Origin: Actinomycetota bacterium
GTDB taxonomy: Bacteria > Actinomycetota > Geothermincolia > Geothermincolales > RBG-13-55-18
Direction of reading: 5' to 3'
Length of the DNA stretch: 36,672 bases
Assembly (NCBI GenBank): GCA_040757835.1
Contig: JBFLWJ010000010.1
Span: 73,097 to 109,768 of the forward strand
The translations under genes and the position numbers were made by a program. Each line of letters opens with the position of its first letter. Position 1 is the first letter of the stretch. Below the pieces are notes generated by a model. That model made no database searches. It was not told where the DNA came from and saw nothing but the letters and a program-made list of their open reading frames with translations. Below, piece by piece: positions 23,260-31,085 of the stretch.

Positions 23260-25026
23260 CTACACCCCCTTCAAGACATCCACGTGAACGCCCAGGTCCG
23301 ATGCGAGCTCCTCGGGCCGCGCGGTCAGCAGCCTGCATGACTCCGGAGTACATACTTCCGCACGGGCTTCCTCTACTATTTTTCCCACTTCCGTCGAAAT
23401 CATGGGCAGGGTTTTCGTCTGGGGCGAAAGCGCGGCCACCCTCATCAAAGCGCCGGTGCTCCCCCCCGTGTTCCCGCTGACCCTTACCAGCAGCGGTCCG
23501 CGCAGGTAGAGGTTGACCGCCGCGGCGAAACCCGCGGCCATGAAACCGTAGGCGGGCGCCATGCTCGCCGCCGTGGACAGCGCCGCCGCGGCGCGCTCCC
23601 GCCATCCCTCGTCTCCGCTCAAGGCGGCATAGAGGAGCATGGCCTCGGCGGCGCGGGACTGGCTGCCAAGCTCCGCCGGCTCCGGTCGCAGGCCGGAAAG
23701 AACGTGTACCGGCGAGGTGTCCAGGAAGAGCGACCTCTCCTCGTCCCAGTGGCTTGCGACCAGGAGGCCGAGGAGGGTCTCCGCCCGCGTGAGATGGTAT
23801 TTCTCACCACTGTAGGCGAAGGCCGTGGCGAAAGCCGCCGCCGCCTCCACGCCGTCATCGAGGAGCCCGGGCCTGTGCCTGCCGCCGTCGTGGAAGTGGG
23901 CCATGCCCTCTCCCGGGACGTACAGCTCCGACCAAAGAAAGTCCAGGGCCGCGAGGGCCATCGTGACATGCTCCTGCCGCCCCAGGGCGGTCCCCTCCAC
24001 GAGCATGCTCACCGCTGCCCGCGCCGCCTGGTCCGTATAAACGGTCGTATCGACGGGGGGAGGCACGAGCGCCTTTCTCTCAGCCGCGCCCAGGAGGTAG
24101 TAATGTTCGTCGGCATCCTGGCTGCCATAGAAACGGGAGTCACCGTCGCTTAGGGTGTTGTAGACGTAGTCCGCGGTCTCGGCGGCCGTGCGTCGGAATA
24201 TCTCCGCTCCGCTCAGGCCGTAGAGCTTGAGCAATACGCCGATGAGGGCGGCATTGTCCGAGAGCATCTTCTCGTAATGGGGGACGGACCAGTCCCGGGT
24301 GGTGGAATAGCGGAAGAAACCGCCTTCCACCTTGTCCAACAGGTTTCCCCGGATCATCGCCTCCAGGGTAGTGCGCGCGAAGACCAGGTACTCACCGTCC
24401 TTCTCGTCGGCGTAGAGCTCCAGGGCAAGGGACAGGGCTTCCGTCTGCGGGAACTTGGGTTCCCTTCCCAGGCCCCCATAAGCGCGGTCCCACCCGCGCA
24501 GGACCTGCGCTCCGATCTCCTCTACCACGCCGAGGTCCAGCTCCTTTCCTCGTAGGTCCGAAAGCCAGCCGGGCGCCTGGGCTTCGATGTCGATATCCTG
24601 GCTCGAGTAGAGGTCCGATATCCTCTCCAGGGCCGCGCGCATGGTCTCGGGGGGGATGTATGTGGCGCCCGCGAGGAGCGTGCCCCGGGCGTCCAGGAAA
24701 GCGGTGGTCGGCCATCCTCCCTGGTTGTAGCGGCGGTTGATGTCGGGATTGCGGTCGCTGTCCACGCGCACGGGCACGTAACGCTTGTTGATGAGGTCGA
24801 TCACCCCCCGGTCCGAATAGGAGGTCTCATCCATGACATGACACCAGTGGCACCACACGGCGGAGATGGAGAGCAGCACGGGCTTCCCCTCCGTTGCGGC
24901 GCGGCTGAAGGCTTCAGGGCTCCAGGGGAGCCAGGCGATCTCGTGGGCGAGATTGGGCCGCGGGCTGAAGCGCAAATCTCCCCCCTGTTCCATATTCTCC
25001 TTGCGTTCCTCCCGTTCTTCCTCCAT
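23260..25026 (-). CDS. DUF255 / SPATA20-type thioredoxin-fold protein
   Basis: 588 residues. The N-terminal thioredoxin-like domain has the family hallmark VWCHWCHVMDETSY (CxxC at about residue 45) and the cis-Pro region YNQGGWPTTAFLDARG. The rest is an alpha/alpha toroid like that of glycosidases: GGFFRYSTTRDWSVPHYEKML, FYGSQDADEHYY and GLLDDGVEAAAAF. The cellular role of the family is not known; redox or chaperone activity is usually proposed. The ATG at 25026 keeps the whole domain; an inner ATG at 24993 with AAGGAG is also possible. It begins the seven-gene sulfur/redox set, with the NifS-like gene 4 nt downstream. Confidence 0.87.
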   Translation of the reverse strand: MEEEREERKENMEQGGDLRFSPRPNLAHEIAWLPWSPEAFSRAATEGKPVLLSISAVWCHWCHVMDETSYSDRGVIDLINKRYVPVRVDSDRNPDINRRYNQGGWPTTAFLDARGTLLAGATYIPPETMRAALERISDLYSSQDIDIEAQAPGWLSDLRGKELDLGVVEEIGAQVLRGWDRAYGGLGREPKFPQTEALSLALELYADEKDGEYLVFARTTLEAMIRGNLLDKVEGGFFRYSTTRDWSVPHYEKMLSDNAALIGVLLKLYGLSGAEIFRRTAAETADYVYNTLSDGDSRFYGSQDADEHYYLLGAAERKALVPPPVDTTVYTDQAARAAVSMLVEGTALGRQEHVTMALAALDFLWSELYVPGEGMAHFHDGGRHRPGLLDDGVEAAAAFATAFAYSGEKYHLTRAETLLGLLVASHWDEERSLFLDTSPVHVLSGLRPEPAELGSQSRAAEAMLLYAALSGDEGWRERAAAALSTAASMAPAYGFMAAGFAAAVNLYLRGPLLVRVSGNTGGSTGALMRVAALSPQTKTLPMISTEVGKIVEEARAEVCTPESCRLLTARPEELASDLGVHVDVLKGV

Positions 25027-25094
25027 CGCGTACCACCGTTCCTTCCCGGTCCCTCCCAGTACCTCGGATAACGTTCCGCCTGTCGGGATGCCGG

Positions 25095-25122
25095 CCAAAG
25101 AAAGAGGGCGGATACTCCGCCC
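25095..25122 (-). terminator. Intrinsic terminator of the Cys-rich small gene
   Basis: On the minus strand GGGCGGA (25122-25116) and TCCGCCC (25112-25106) form a 7-bp stem with a 3-nt loop, followed by TCTTTCTTT. It lies about 45 nt after the small gene and would separate it from the DUF255 operon. Confidence 0.7.
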
Positions 25123-25167
25123 CGCTTGCGACTATCTCTTGGTGCCGTTTGGCTTACGCGCCGGCCC

Positions 25168-25311
25168 CTACGCCTTTCCGCTCCCCTTGCCTTCGGCGTC
25201 CGCCTCCTCGGTCTTACGCATCTGCTTCTCCATGGTCACACATGGATATTTTGAATCTGCGCAGTGAGGGCAGCAGAGTCCTCCTTTTTCCTTGCTCTCT
25301 TTCTTCGCCAT
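25168..25311 (-). CDS. 47-residue Cys-rich protein
   Basis: A short charged protein with one cysteine cluster, GGLCCPHCADSKYPCVTMEK (C-C-x2-C-x7-C), flanked by Lys/Glu-rich tails. This could bind zinc or an Fe-S cluster. The ATG at 25311 is supported by GAGGAGGT just upstream. It has a complete unit of its own: FNR-type box and -10 upstream and an intrinsic terminator downstream. The same frame opens at 25389, but the longer form has no ribosome site and would run through the -10 element. The family is not recognised. Confidence 0.72.
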   Translation of the reverse strand: MAKKESKEKGGLCCPHCADSKYPCVTMEKQMRKTEEADAEGKGSGKA

Positions 25312-25352
25312 CCCTACCTCCTCTCGAAAGACCCTTGCGTTCTTACGCTCAC

Positions 25353-25358
25353 AACATA
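25353..25358 (-). promoter_or_regulatory. -10 element of the FNR-dependent promoter
   Basis: TATGTT on the minus strand matches the -10 consensus at four of six positions. It implies a transcription start near 25346, which puts the FNR-type box exactly at -41.5. Confidence 0.5.
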
Positions 25359-25380
25359 CCTGCTTCGTGGCGCCCGTGCC

Positions 25381-25394
25381 ATGATTCAAATCAA
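25381..25394 (-). promoter_or_regulatory. FNR-type binding site
   Basis: The minus strand reads TTGATTTGAATCAT, one mismatch from the consensus TTGAT-N4-ATCAA. It is centred 41-42 bp before the predicted start of the Cys-rich gene, the classic class II activator position. The FNR/CRP-family gene whose recognition helix suits this sequence ends 59 bp upstream. Confidence 0.65.
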
Positions 25395-25452
25395 GGCCGC
25401 TCGCAGGGAAAACACCGATTCTAGCAGGGTTTATACGCTGGCGATGTCCGAC

Positions 25453-26145
25453 CTATATGCCGTCGAAATATGCCATAAGGGCTTGCTTGTCCTTTATCAC
25501 CAGGTATTTCCCGTCGGTAGTAATTACCCCTTCCTTCTTGAGGCGGCTCATGATACGCGACACCGTCTCCTCCGTGGAGCCCACCAGTCCGGCGATGTCC
25601 CGGTTGGTAAGTGGGGTATCTATGACCAGGCCACACTTGTCGCTGATGCCGATCTCGCCCGCCATCTTTATGAGCACGCATGCGATGCGCTTCTCCACCT
25701 TCTCCCCGGCTATGCAGCGGTCCTTGTAGTAGGCCTGGTCGAGTTTGTGCACCACCAGGCGCACCAGGTACAGGGCAAAGAGGGAGTCCCTCTCCGCGAG
25801 CCACTGCAGGTCGTCCCAGCTCACCCTCCACACCCGCGCCGGCTCGCGGGCGACGGCGGAATAGGAGTAGACGCCTTCCTCGTAGAGGGCACCCTCGCCG
25901 AAGACGTCGCCGGCATACAGGAAGCCGAGGATATACAGCTTGCCGTCGCCGTGGACGATGTTAGCCTCCACCGTTCCCCCCTCGACGAGGTAGAGGTGGG
26001 TGGCCTCGTCCTGATCGATGAAGATATACTGCTCGCGGTCGTAGGTCTCCGCCTTGAACAACTCCCGGGCTTCCGCGCGCAGCCCCTCCCCGAGGTTATT
26101 AAGGAACTCCCTTAGCCGCAATTCCTCCAACGCGGACCTCCCCAT
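25453..26145 (-). CDS. Crp/Fnr-family transcriptional regulator
   Basis: 230 residues. The N-terminal cyclic-nucleotide-binding-type beta roll is seen in HLYLVEGGTVEANIVHGDGKLYILGFLYAGDVFGEGALY, then a dimer helix (FALYLVRLVVHKLDQAYY) and the C-terminal winged helix LTNRDIAGLVGSTEETVSRIMSRLKKEG. The recognition helix has E-T-V-S-R, the FNR rather than CRP signature, which fits TTGAT half-sites. There is no N-terminal cysteine cluster, so oxygen is not sensed through an FNR-type [4Fe-4S]; three cysteines lie in the C-terminal half. The effector is unknown. An extended -10 promoter lies upstream; the ribosome site is weak. Confidence 0.88.
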   Translation of the reverse strand: MGRSALEELRLREFLNNLGEGLRAEARELFKAETYDREQYIFIDQDEATHLYLVEGGTVEANIVHGDGKLYILGFLYAGDVFGEGALYEEGVYSYSAVAREPARVWRVSWDDLQWLAERDSLFALYLVRLVVHKLDQAYYKDRCIAGEKVEKRIACVLIKMAGEIGISDKCGLVIDTPLTNRDIAGLVGSTEETVSRIMSRLKKEGVITTDGKYLVIKDKQALMAYFDGI

Positions 26146-26205
26146 TCGCAGGCGGTCTTCACGACCGTGGCCCTGCCGTTCGACGCAGCCTCCCCTAGCA
26201 GGTAG

Positions 26206-26214
26206 ATTATATCA
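26206..26214 (-). promoter_or_regulatory. Extended -10 promoter of the Crp/Fnr gene
   Basis: TGATATAAT on the minus strand is a perfect extended -10; it overlaps the stop codon of the CBS-domain gene. Transcription would start near 26199, about 54 nt before the regulator's ATG. Confidence 0.55.
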
Positions 26215-26634
26215 GTCCAAGCGGCGTACGTGGATGCCCCTTATCAGGTCCGTCCTGGTCACGACCCCCTCGACCCTGCCGCCCTCGCCCGTAGCGGCCA
26301 GGAACCTGGTCTGGTCCTTGAACATCTTCATGATCGCCTTCTGTACCGTCTCCCCCTGGTCTATGACCAGGGGGGGCCTCTGCATTACATCCTCGACAAC
26401 GCGGAGGGAGACGGAGCCAGGATCCCTGCGCGCGAAGATGGAGAGGATGTCCGTGTCGCGCACGATGCCGACAAGATGCCCGTCGTCGTCGGTCACCGGG
26501 TAGCCGTGGAAGTTATGGGCTTTGAACATATCGATGAGATGTTCCAGGCTCTCTCGCTTGTTTACGGTGACGGGGTTGCGGCTCATAACGTCCGCGACTT
26601 TGCCCTCCAGGTAAAGGTAGATGTCTTTTTCCAC
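26212..26634 (-). CDS. Twin CBS-domain protein
   Basis: 140 residues made of two CBS domains: VADVMSRNPVTVNKRESLEH...GYPVTDDDGHLVGIVRDTDIL and VEDVMQRPPLVIDQGETVQK...VEGVVTRTDLIRGI. Such a pair binds adenine nucleotides and senses energy state. Start is GTG at 26634 with GAGGAGG upstream. It follows the CPA2 antiporter by 10 nt, so it probably gates or regulates that transporter, as CBS modules do in other ion carriers. Confidence 0.88.
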   Translation of the reverse strand: MEKDIYLYLEGKVADVMSRNPVTVNKRESLEHLIDMFKAHNFHGYPVTDDDGHLVGIVRDTDILSIFARRDPGSVSLRVVEDVMQRPPLVIDQGETVQKAIMKMFKDQTRFLAATGEGGRVEGVVTRTDLIRGIHVRRLD

Positions 26635-26644
26635 GGCTGCCTCC

Positions 26645-27871
26645 TCAGGTCCTGGCTTCCCCGGCCTTGATTATGGCATATCTGGTGAACGGCGGCCCGA
26701 TCAGCTGGAAAAAGAGCGTGGTGGCCGCGATGACGCTCACGGCCATTACCCCCAGCTCGACGCCCGCGTCCCCGAACTTGCCTCCCCCGAACTCGATCAT
26801 GGTCTGTATAGAGAGGCCAATGGCCACCCCCGCCTGCGAGAAGAGGCAGAGGCCGAGATATCTCTTGACGTTGGCGGGTGCCCTGGAGATAACACCGCCC
26901 AGCGAAGCCCCGGCCTGTTTCCCCAGGGTCCTGAACGAGATATAGAGGAGCCCGATCCATCCCAGGCTGAGCAGTTTGCCCGCGTCCAGTTGCGCTCCCA
27001 CCACCACGAAGAAGATGACGAACAGGGGAGGGGTGGTGCTTCGCATCACTTCGAAGACGTCGTCCCTTTTCCACCTGGTGAGATTGACGATGGTCATCCC
27101 CAGGGCCATGTTGGCCAGGATGAGGGAGAAATGCAGCAGGTTCGCCAACCCGGTGGTGAGCACTATCATCCCCCAGGTCAGCACCAGCAGGCCGCGCCTC
27201 GCGGTGTAGTTCCTGATCAGTGCGAGGAAGACCAGACCGGCAGCGCATCCCAGCCCCAGCGACCCGGCGATCTCCAGCGAGGGCCTGAGCACCGCCTCCG
27301 CCACGTGCACTTCACTGCTGGTCAGAAGCATCTTGGAGAAGAAGATGGCGAAGGCGTAGATGATCACGGCGATGGCGTCGTCTATGCCCACCACCGCGAA
27401 GACGGTGGAGGTCAAGGGCCCGGAAGCCTGGTATTCCCTGAGCACGTCGACGGTGGCCGCGGGCGCGGTGGCGGATGCGAGGGCCCCGAAGACGAGGGCT
27501 ACGTAAAGCTTGCGCGTGTAGAGGTAGATGGCGACGGTGACCAGGACCGCGGCCACCAGGGACTCCAGGACCGAGATCCACATTATCGCCTTGCCCAAAT
27601 GGCGCAGTTTGCGGATGACCAGCTCTCCGCCGATATCGAAGCCGATGCAGGCCAGGCCGATGTAGGTGAAGATGACCAGGCTGTCCAGGTTGTCGTCGCT
27701 GAAGACGCCGAGGAATGATTTTCCCAACAGGATCCCCACGATGATATAGCCTACGACCATGGGTACCTTGATGCGGCGGCAGAGCATGCCGGCTCCCCAG
27801 CCGGCGAGCAGGGCCATGCCGACCATCATGAAGATGAAGTGGGGGCTGTCGGGGATGATCTCTTTGAGCAT
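26645..27871 (-). CDS. CPA2-type cation:proton antiporter (Kef/NapA-like)
   Basis: 408 residues with about 12 membrane segments starting FIFMMVGMALLAGWGAGML. Typical parts are RRIKVPMVVGYIIVGILLG, the ASATAPAATVDVLRE helix and the GIDDAIAVIIYA helix, whose paired acidic residues DD are where ion-binding Asp is found in this family. It should exchange Na+ or K+ for protons across the cell membrane. There is no C-terminal RCK domain; the CBS protein encoded next to it may take that role. The MarR gene ends 6 nt upstream, so all three are one operon. Confidence 0.88.
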   Translation of the reverse strand: MLKEIIPDSPHFIFMMVGMALLAGWGAGMLCRRIKVPMVVGYIIVGILLGKSFLGVFSDDNLDSLVIFTYIGLACIGFDIGGELVIRKLRHLGKAIMWISVLESLVAAVLVTVAIYLYTRKLYVALVFGALASATAPAATVDVLREYQASGPLTSTVFAVVGIDDAIAVIIYAFAIFFSKMLLTSSEVHVAEAVLRPSLEIAGSLGLGCAAGLVFLALIRNYTARRGLLVLTWGMIVLTTGLANLLHFSLILANMALGMTIVNLTRWKRDDVFEVMRSTTPPLFVIFFVVVGAQLDAGKLLSLGWIGLLYISFRTLGKQAGASLGGVISRAPANVKRYLGLCLFSQAGVAIGLSIQTMIEFGGGKFGDAGVELGVMAVSVIAATTLFFQLIGPPFTRYAIIKAGEART

Positions 27872-27877
27872 GGGTGG

Positions 27878-28357
27878 TTAGCGGGCTCCCCCCTTCAGGG
27901 CATAGTAACTGCGGTTGAAGTCCAACAGGGAGCCCTCGAGTCCTTGCCTGGCATGTTCGTCCATGCCGCGCAGCACCCTGCTGAGGATCCTCTTCCGGTG
28001 GGCATTGACCCTGGTGACCAGGGACGACCCCTCCCCGGTGAGCTCCAGCTCTATCCTGCGCCGGTCGATGGCGGAAGCCGACCGCTTTATGAGCCCCCTC
28101 TCCTCGAGCCGCTCCAGCATGGAGGAGATGGCGGGAGGCGAGACGGCGAGCATGCGCGCTATCTCCGACGGCTTATCGGTGAGGTTCTGTACCATATCCA
28201 GGATCCGGAATTGCGGCACGGTTATATGGTCGACTTCAGCCACGAGCAGGGACTCCGCGAGGATGTTTACCATGATCCGGGAGGCCGCGAGGATGTTCTC
28301 CTCTATGCCGGCTGGCTCAACGGTTCCCCTGTTCATGACGGCGCTCCAGGCGTCCAT
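27878..28357 (-). CDS. MarR-family regulator
   Basis: 159 residues. The winged helix is clear: ITVPQFRILDMVQNLTDKPSEIARMLAVSPPAISSMLERLEERGLI, followed by RSASAIDRRRIELELTGEG (the wing with conserved Asp-Arg-Arg). N- and C-terminal helices form the dimer. It is the first gene of the antiporter operon and probably represses it and itself: a 14-bp perfect palindrome lies 4 nt before its ATG. No ribosome site is seen at ATG 28357; an inner ATG at 28336 is possible. Confidence 0.85.
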   Translation of the reverse strand: MDAWSAVMNRGTVEPAGIEENILAASRIMVNILAESLLVAEVDHITVPQFRILDMVQNLTDKPSEIARMLAVSPPAISSMLERLEERGLIKRSASAIDRRRIELELTGEGSSLVTRVNAHRKRILSRVLRGMDEHARQGLEGSLLDFNRSYYALKGGAR

Positions 28358-28361
28358 ACTT

Positions 28362-28375
28362 GATTATTAATAATC
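28362..28375. promoter_or_regulatory. 14-bp palindrome, probable MarR operator
   Basis: GATTATTAATAATC is a perfect palindrome in an AT-rich stretch between the MarR start and its promoter. It would overlap the first transcribed bases, a usual position for autorepression. Confidence 0.55.
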
Positions 28376-28385
28376 TTAATATTTA

Positions 28386-28391
28386 ATTATA
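28386..28391 (-). promoter_or_regulatory. -10 element for the MarR operon
   Basis: TATAAT on the minus strand; a second TATAAT lies at 28395-28400. No -35 hexamer is evident. The start of transcription would be near 28379. Confidence 0.4.
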
Positions 28392-28460
28392 TTAATTATA
28401 TACGACCAGCGGGGAGGCGGCAATTGGAGGGGGTAACGGAGCTGAGCAGCGAAGCCGCCC

Positions 28461-28488
28461 TTGAAGAAAAAAAATCATTCAGTATAGT
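28461..28488 (+). promoter_or_regulatory. Promoter of the acyl-CoA synthetase gene
   Basis: TTGAAG (28461-28466) and TATAGT (28483-28488) are spaced 16 bp. Transcription would start near 28495, before the inverted 12-bp repeat. Confidence 0.5.
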
Positions 28489-28514
28489 ATTGTCCTACGT
28501 TTAGCGAAGGCGAA

Positions 28515-28526
28515 ACTTAGGGACCT
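28515..28526. repeat. 12-bp inverted repeat flanking the acyl-CoA synthetase gene, left copy
   Basis: ACTTAGGGACCT here is the exact reverse complement of 30125-30136. The left copy continues into GACCCCATG, the same edge as the inverted-repeat element at 517-525, so it may be an old element end. Confidence 0.4.
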
Positions 28527-28550
28527 GACCCCATGGAGAAAGGACGTGGC

Positions 28551-30125
28551 ATGCAGGGCAGTTTCCCACGCGATCTCAACAGGCTGTTCAACCCGAGATC
28601 CGTGGCCGTGGTCGGCGCTTCCAATATGCTCGGCAAGTGGGGCTTCAACATGCCCATGAACATGATCGGCGGCGGCTACCGGGGCCAGATATATATGGTC
28701 AACCCCCGAGAGGAGCGCGTGCTGGGCTTTCCCGCCTATCCTTCTCTCAGTGACATCGGCGCGGAGGTGGACCTGCTGGTGGTGGCCATCCCCGCCCGCG
28801 GGGTCGCGGACGTCCTCGTGGAGGCGGCAGAGATCGGCGTGCGCAACGCCGTGGTCGTCTCCTCCAACTTTGGCGAGGTGGGGGAGGAGGGCGTGCGCAT
28901 GGAGCGCCATCTGGCCGAGGTGGCCAACCAGGCCGGCATCACCGTCGTCGGCCCCAATACCATGGGCATCTACAGCAAGACCAGCAACCTCTGCTGCCTC
29001 GGGGCGCCCGTATTCCCCCTCAAAGGAGGAGTGGGTTTCGTCTCTCAGAGCGGCAACCTGGGCGTGCAGCTCATGACCTGGGGCTACCGCAAGGGCGTGG
29101 GCTTCAGCCGTTTCGTGGGCAGCGGCAACTCCGCCAACACCGGCATCGCCGACTGGCTCGAGTACCTGGGCAACGACCCGGAGACCGACACCATCATCCT
29201 CTACATCGAGGGCATCAAGGACGGCCGGCGCTTCCTTGAGACGGCCCGCCGCATCACCCCCCACAAGCCGGTCATCGCCCTCAAGGCGGGAAAGGGCCGG
29301 CAGGGCGAGCGGGCGGTGCTCTCCCACTCCGGCTCCCTTGCCGGGCCCTTCGAGCTCTTCCGGGCGGCCATGGGCCAGGCCGGGATCATCGAGGCCGAGA
29401 CCACCGAGGAGCTGGTGGACCTGGCGGCGGCCTTCTCGACCCTGCCCGTGCCCAAGGGTGACCGGGTGGGCATCATGACCCTGGGGGGCGGCTGGGGCGT
29501 GGCGGCCGCCGACTCCTTCGACCGCGAGGGATTGGAGCTGGCGGAGCTTCCCCAGGACGTCATCGACGAGCTGGACGGGTTCCTGCCCTCGTTCTGGAGC
29601 CACCGCAACCCCGTTGACATCGTGGGCAACGTGCAGAGGGGCAACCACTACCGCGTCATCGATGCCCTGGCAACCTGCGACGAGGTGGACATGCTCATCA
29701 CCATGGGTACCCTGCTGGGAAGGGACTTCTGGGTTGAGAACCTGGTCAAGACGGCCATCCGGCCCTTCCTCAACATGGTGCGCCACCGCCTGACCATGCT
29801 GCCGTTCTTTCAGCTCTCCCTGTGGAAGGGTTTCCTCGACTCGCTGAAGCGGCGTGGGGGAGAACACAACCCGGAGGGTTCTGGAGGGATCAACCCCACC
29901 GAGGCGTTGAAGTGGACGGACACCGCGCTGGTACACCGCATCAAGCGCCTGATGAAGCAGGAGGGAAAGCCAATCATCGCCGTAGCCGTCAACGAGGGCG
30001 AGAGGTCGGCCTCGTTCCGCATGCGCAACTCCGGCGTCTTCACCGCCACTACCCCCGAGAGGGCGGTGCGGGTGGCGGGAAAGCTCGCCCATTACTCCCG
30101 CTTCCTCGCGTCGAACGGGCGTTGA
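28551..30125 (+). CDS. Acyl-CoA synthetase (NDP-forming), alpha-subunit-like
   Basis: 524 residues. The CoA-binding Rossmann domain starts LFNPRSVAVVGASNMLGKWG; the succinyl-CoA-ligase-like parts contain GGVGFVSQSGNLGVQLM, VGSGNSANTGIADWLEYL and IILYIEGIKDGRRFLE. The phosphohistidine is expected at His259 in LSHSGSLAGP. A further ligase domain (GDRVGIMTLGGGWGVAAAD, NPVDIVGN) follows. It lacks the ATP-grasp domain (beta subunit), so it needs a partner encoded elsewhere or has another role. With it, the enzyme would interconvert acyl-CoA and acid with ADP phosphorylation. ATG 28551 has AAAGGA 6 nt upstream; ATG 28533 lies at the edge of a repeat and lacks a ribosome site. Confidence 0.85.
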   Translation: MQGSFPRDLNRLFNPRSVAVVGASNMLGKWGFNMPMNMIGGGYRGQIYMVNPREERVLGFPAYPSLSDIGAEVDLLVVAIPARGVADVLVEAAEIGVRNAVVVSSNFGEVGEEGVRMERHLAEVANQAGITVVGPNTMGIYSKTSNLCCLGAPVFPLKGGVGFVSQSGNLGVQLMTWGYRKGVGFSRFVGSGNSANTGIADWLEYLGNDPETDTIILYIEGIKDGRRFLETARRITPHKPVIALKAGKGRQGERAVLSHSGSLAGPFELFRAAMGQAGIIEAETTEELVDLAAAFSTLPVPKGDRVGIMTLGGGWGVAAADSFDREGLELAELPQDVIDELDGFLPSFWSHRNPVDIVGNVQRGNHYRVIDALATCDEVDMLITMGTLLGRDFWVENLVKTAIRPFLNMVRHRLTMLPFFQLSLWKGFLDSLKRRGGEHNPEGSGGINPTEALKWTDTALVHRIKRLMKQEGKPIIAVAVNEGERSASFRMRNSGVFTATTPERAVRVAGKLAHYSRFLASNGR

Positions 30126-30136
30126 GGTCCCTAAGT
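30125..30136. repeat. 12-bp inverted repeat flanking the acyl-CoA synthetase gene, right copy
   Basis: AGGTCCCTAAGT is the exact reverse complement of 28515-28526 and begins at the last base of the stop codon. Confidence 0.4.
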
Positions 30137-30202
30137 CCAGGGGCTTCCGTGGCCTTCCCGGCGGTATGGCGAATCCTTGCTCGCTCTGGTTAAGAGGAAA
30201 TA

Positions 30203-30310
30203 ATGGGAGACCGATATCGAGAATACTTCATGTTATATGGTGAGAAAAGGACGGATACGCAGAACGCCAAAGTCTCCTTGCGGCGGCCGGCTCCGAGGGG
30301 GACGGGATGA
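30203..30310 (+). CDS. Possible 35-residue upstream peptide
   Basis: The ATG at 30203 has AGAGGA 4-5 nt upstream. The frame ends in a TGA that overlaps the next gene's ATG (ATGA), the usual sign of translational coupling. The peptide (MGDRYREYFMLYGEKRTDTQ and 15 more residues) is basic and unlike any known family. It could be a leader peptide for the following gene. Confidence 0.3.
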   Translation: MGDRYREYFMLYGEKRTDTQNAKVSLRRPAPRGTG

Positions 30311-30873
30311 GCAAGATCAAGAAATGCAGACAGTGCGGGGTCCTGTTGGGGTTCAGCCGGGGTCTCGTCTGGCGCGGTAACGGCGTGATCACCCAGGCCA
30401 GGGACCCTGACCACCGCTTCGTCTTCAGCGAGTCCGACTTCCTCGACGAGATATTCAAGGACCTGGAGGAAGGCACGATCTACGATCCCGGCACCGGGCG
30501 CCGCATGGCGGCCTTTTCCCCCGAAAGCATCGAGGCGATACTCAAAGATATAGGGAAGGAAATGGGCGGCGACCTCGCCGATGCGGTCATCGATGCGCAG
30601 CGGCGATTTGTCCGTCGCATGCTGGGACGCGATGATGCCCTTATCGGGCAGCCCGGTTTCAGGGACAAGGCGGGCCTGCGTGGCCTGGGGTATATAAGAG
30701 AACTGGAGCCGGAGAGAAAACACTCCATGGTGCACATCGAGAATCCCTGCCTCCCTCTCTTCATGGTCGGTATCTCCCAGGCCCTCTTTGAGATGGGGTT
30801 GGAGAACGAGAGCGCCAACCGCAGATGGGAGATACGGCCCGACGGCGACCTGGTGATCGAATTGTGGGCATGA
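30307..30873 (+). CDS. Uncharacterised protein with N-terminal CxxC
   Basis: 188 residues; no family can be named with confidence. An N-terminal half ribbon KKCRQCGVLLGFSRG is followed by a mixed alpha/beta stretch with DFLDEIFKDLEEGTIYDPGT and a C-terminal domain HSMVHIENPCLPLFMVGISQALFEMG ending in DGDLVIEL. The last part resembles small-molecule-binding V4R-like domains in its order of strands and Cys-containing loop, a weak impression. GAGGGGGA lies before the ATG. It is probably in one transcript with the acyl-CoA synthetase or with the upstream peptide. Confidence 0.65.
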   Translation: MSKIKKCRQCGVLLGFSRGLVWRGNGVITQARDPDHRFVFSESDFLDEIFKDLEEGTIYDPGTGRRMAAFSPESIEAILKDIGKEMGGDLADAVIDAQRRFVRRMLGRDDALIGQPGFRDKAGLRGLGYIRELEPERKHSMVHIENPCLPLFMVGISQALFEMGLENESANRRWEIRPDGDLVIELWA

Positions 30874-31085
30874 TGCCGGGGAGGAACAGGGCATGTGAGC
30901 GCGACAGACGACCCTCCTCTCTTCACGGGCGGATGCAGGGGCCTGGAGAGCATAGGTCGTACTAATAGATAGAGTGATACCTGACATGGATCATGCGGCG
31001 CGATAGAGACGTCTATTTTTCTGGAGAAGGCCAGCTGCCCGCTGGTGGGGCGGGCGGTGACGGAAAAGCGCGGAGGAGAGAAGAG

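Noticed and set aside
28479..30092. 537-codon open frame opposite the acyl-CoA synthetase
   Set aside because: His- and Ala-rich antisense shadow without motifs.
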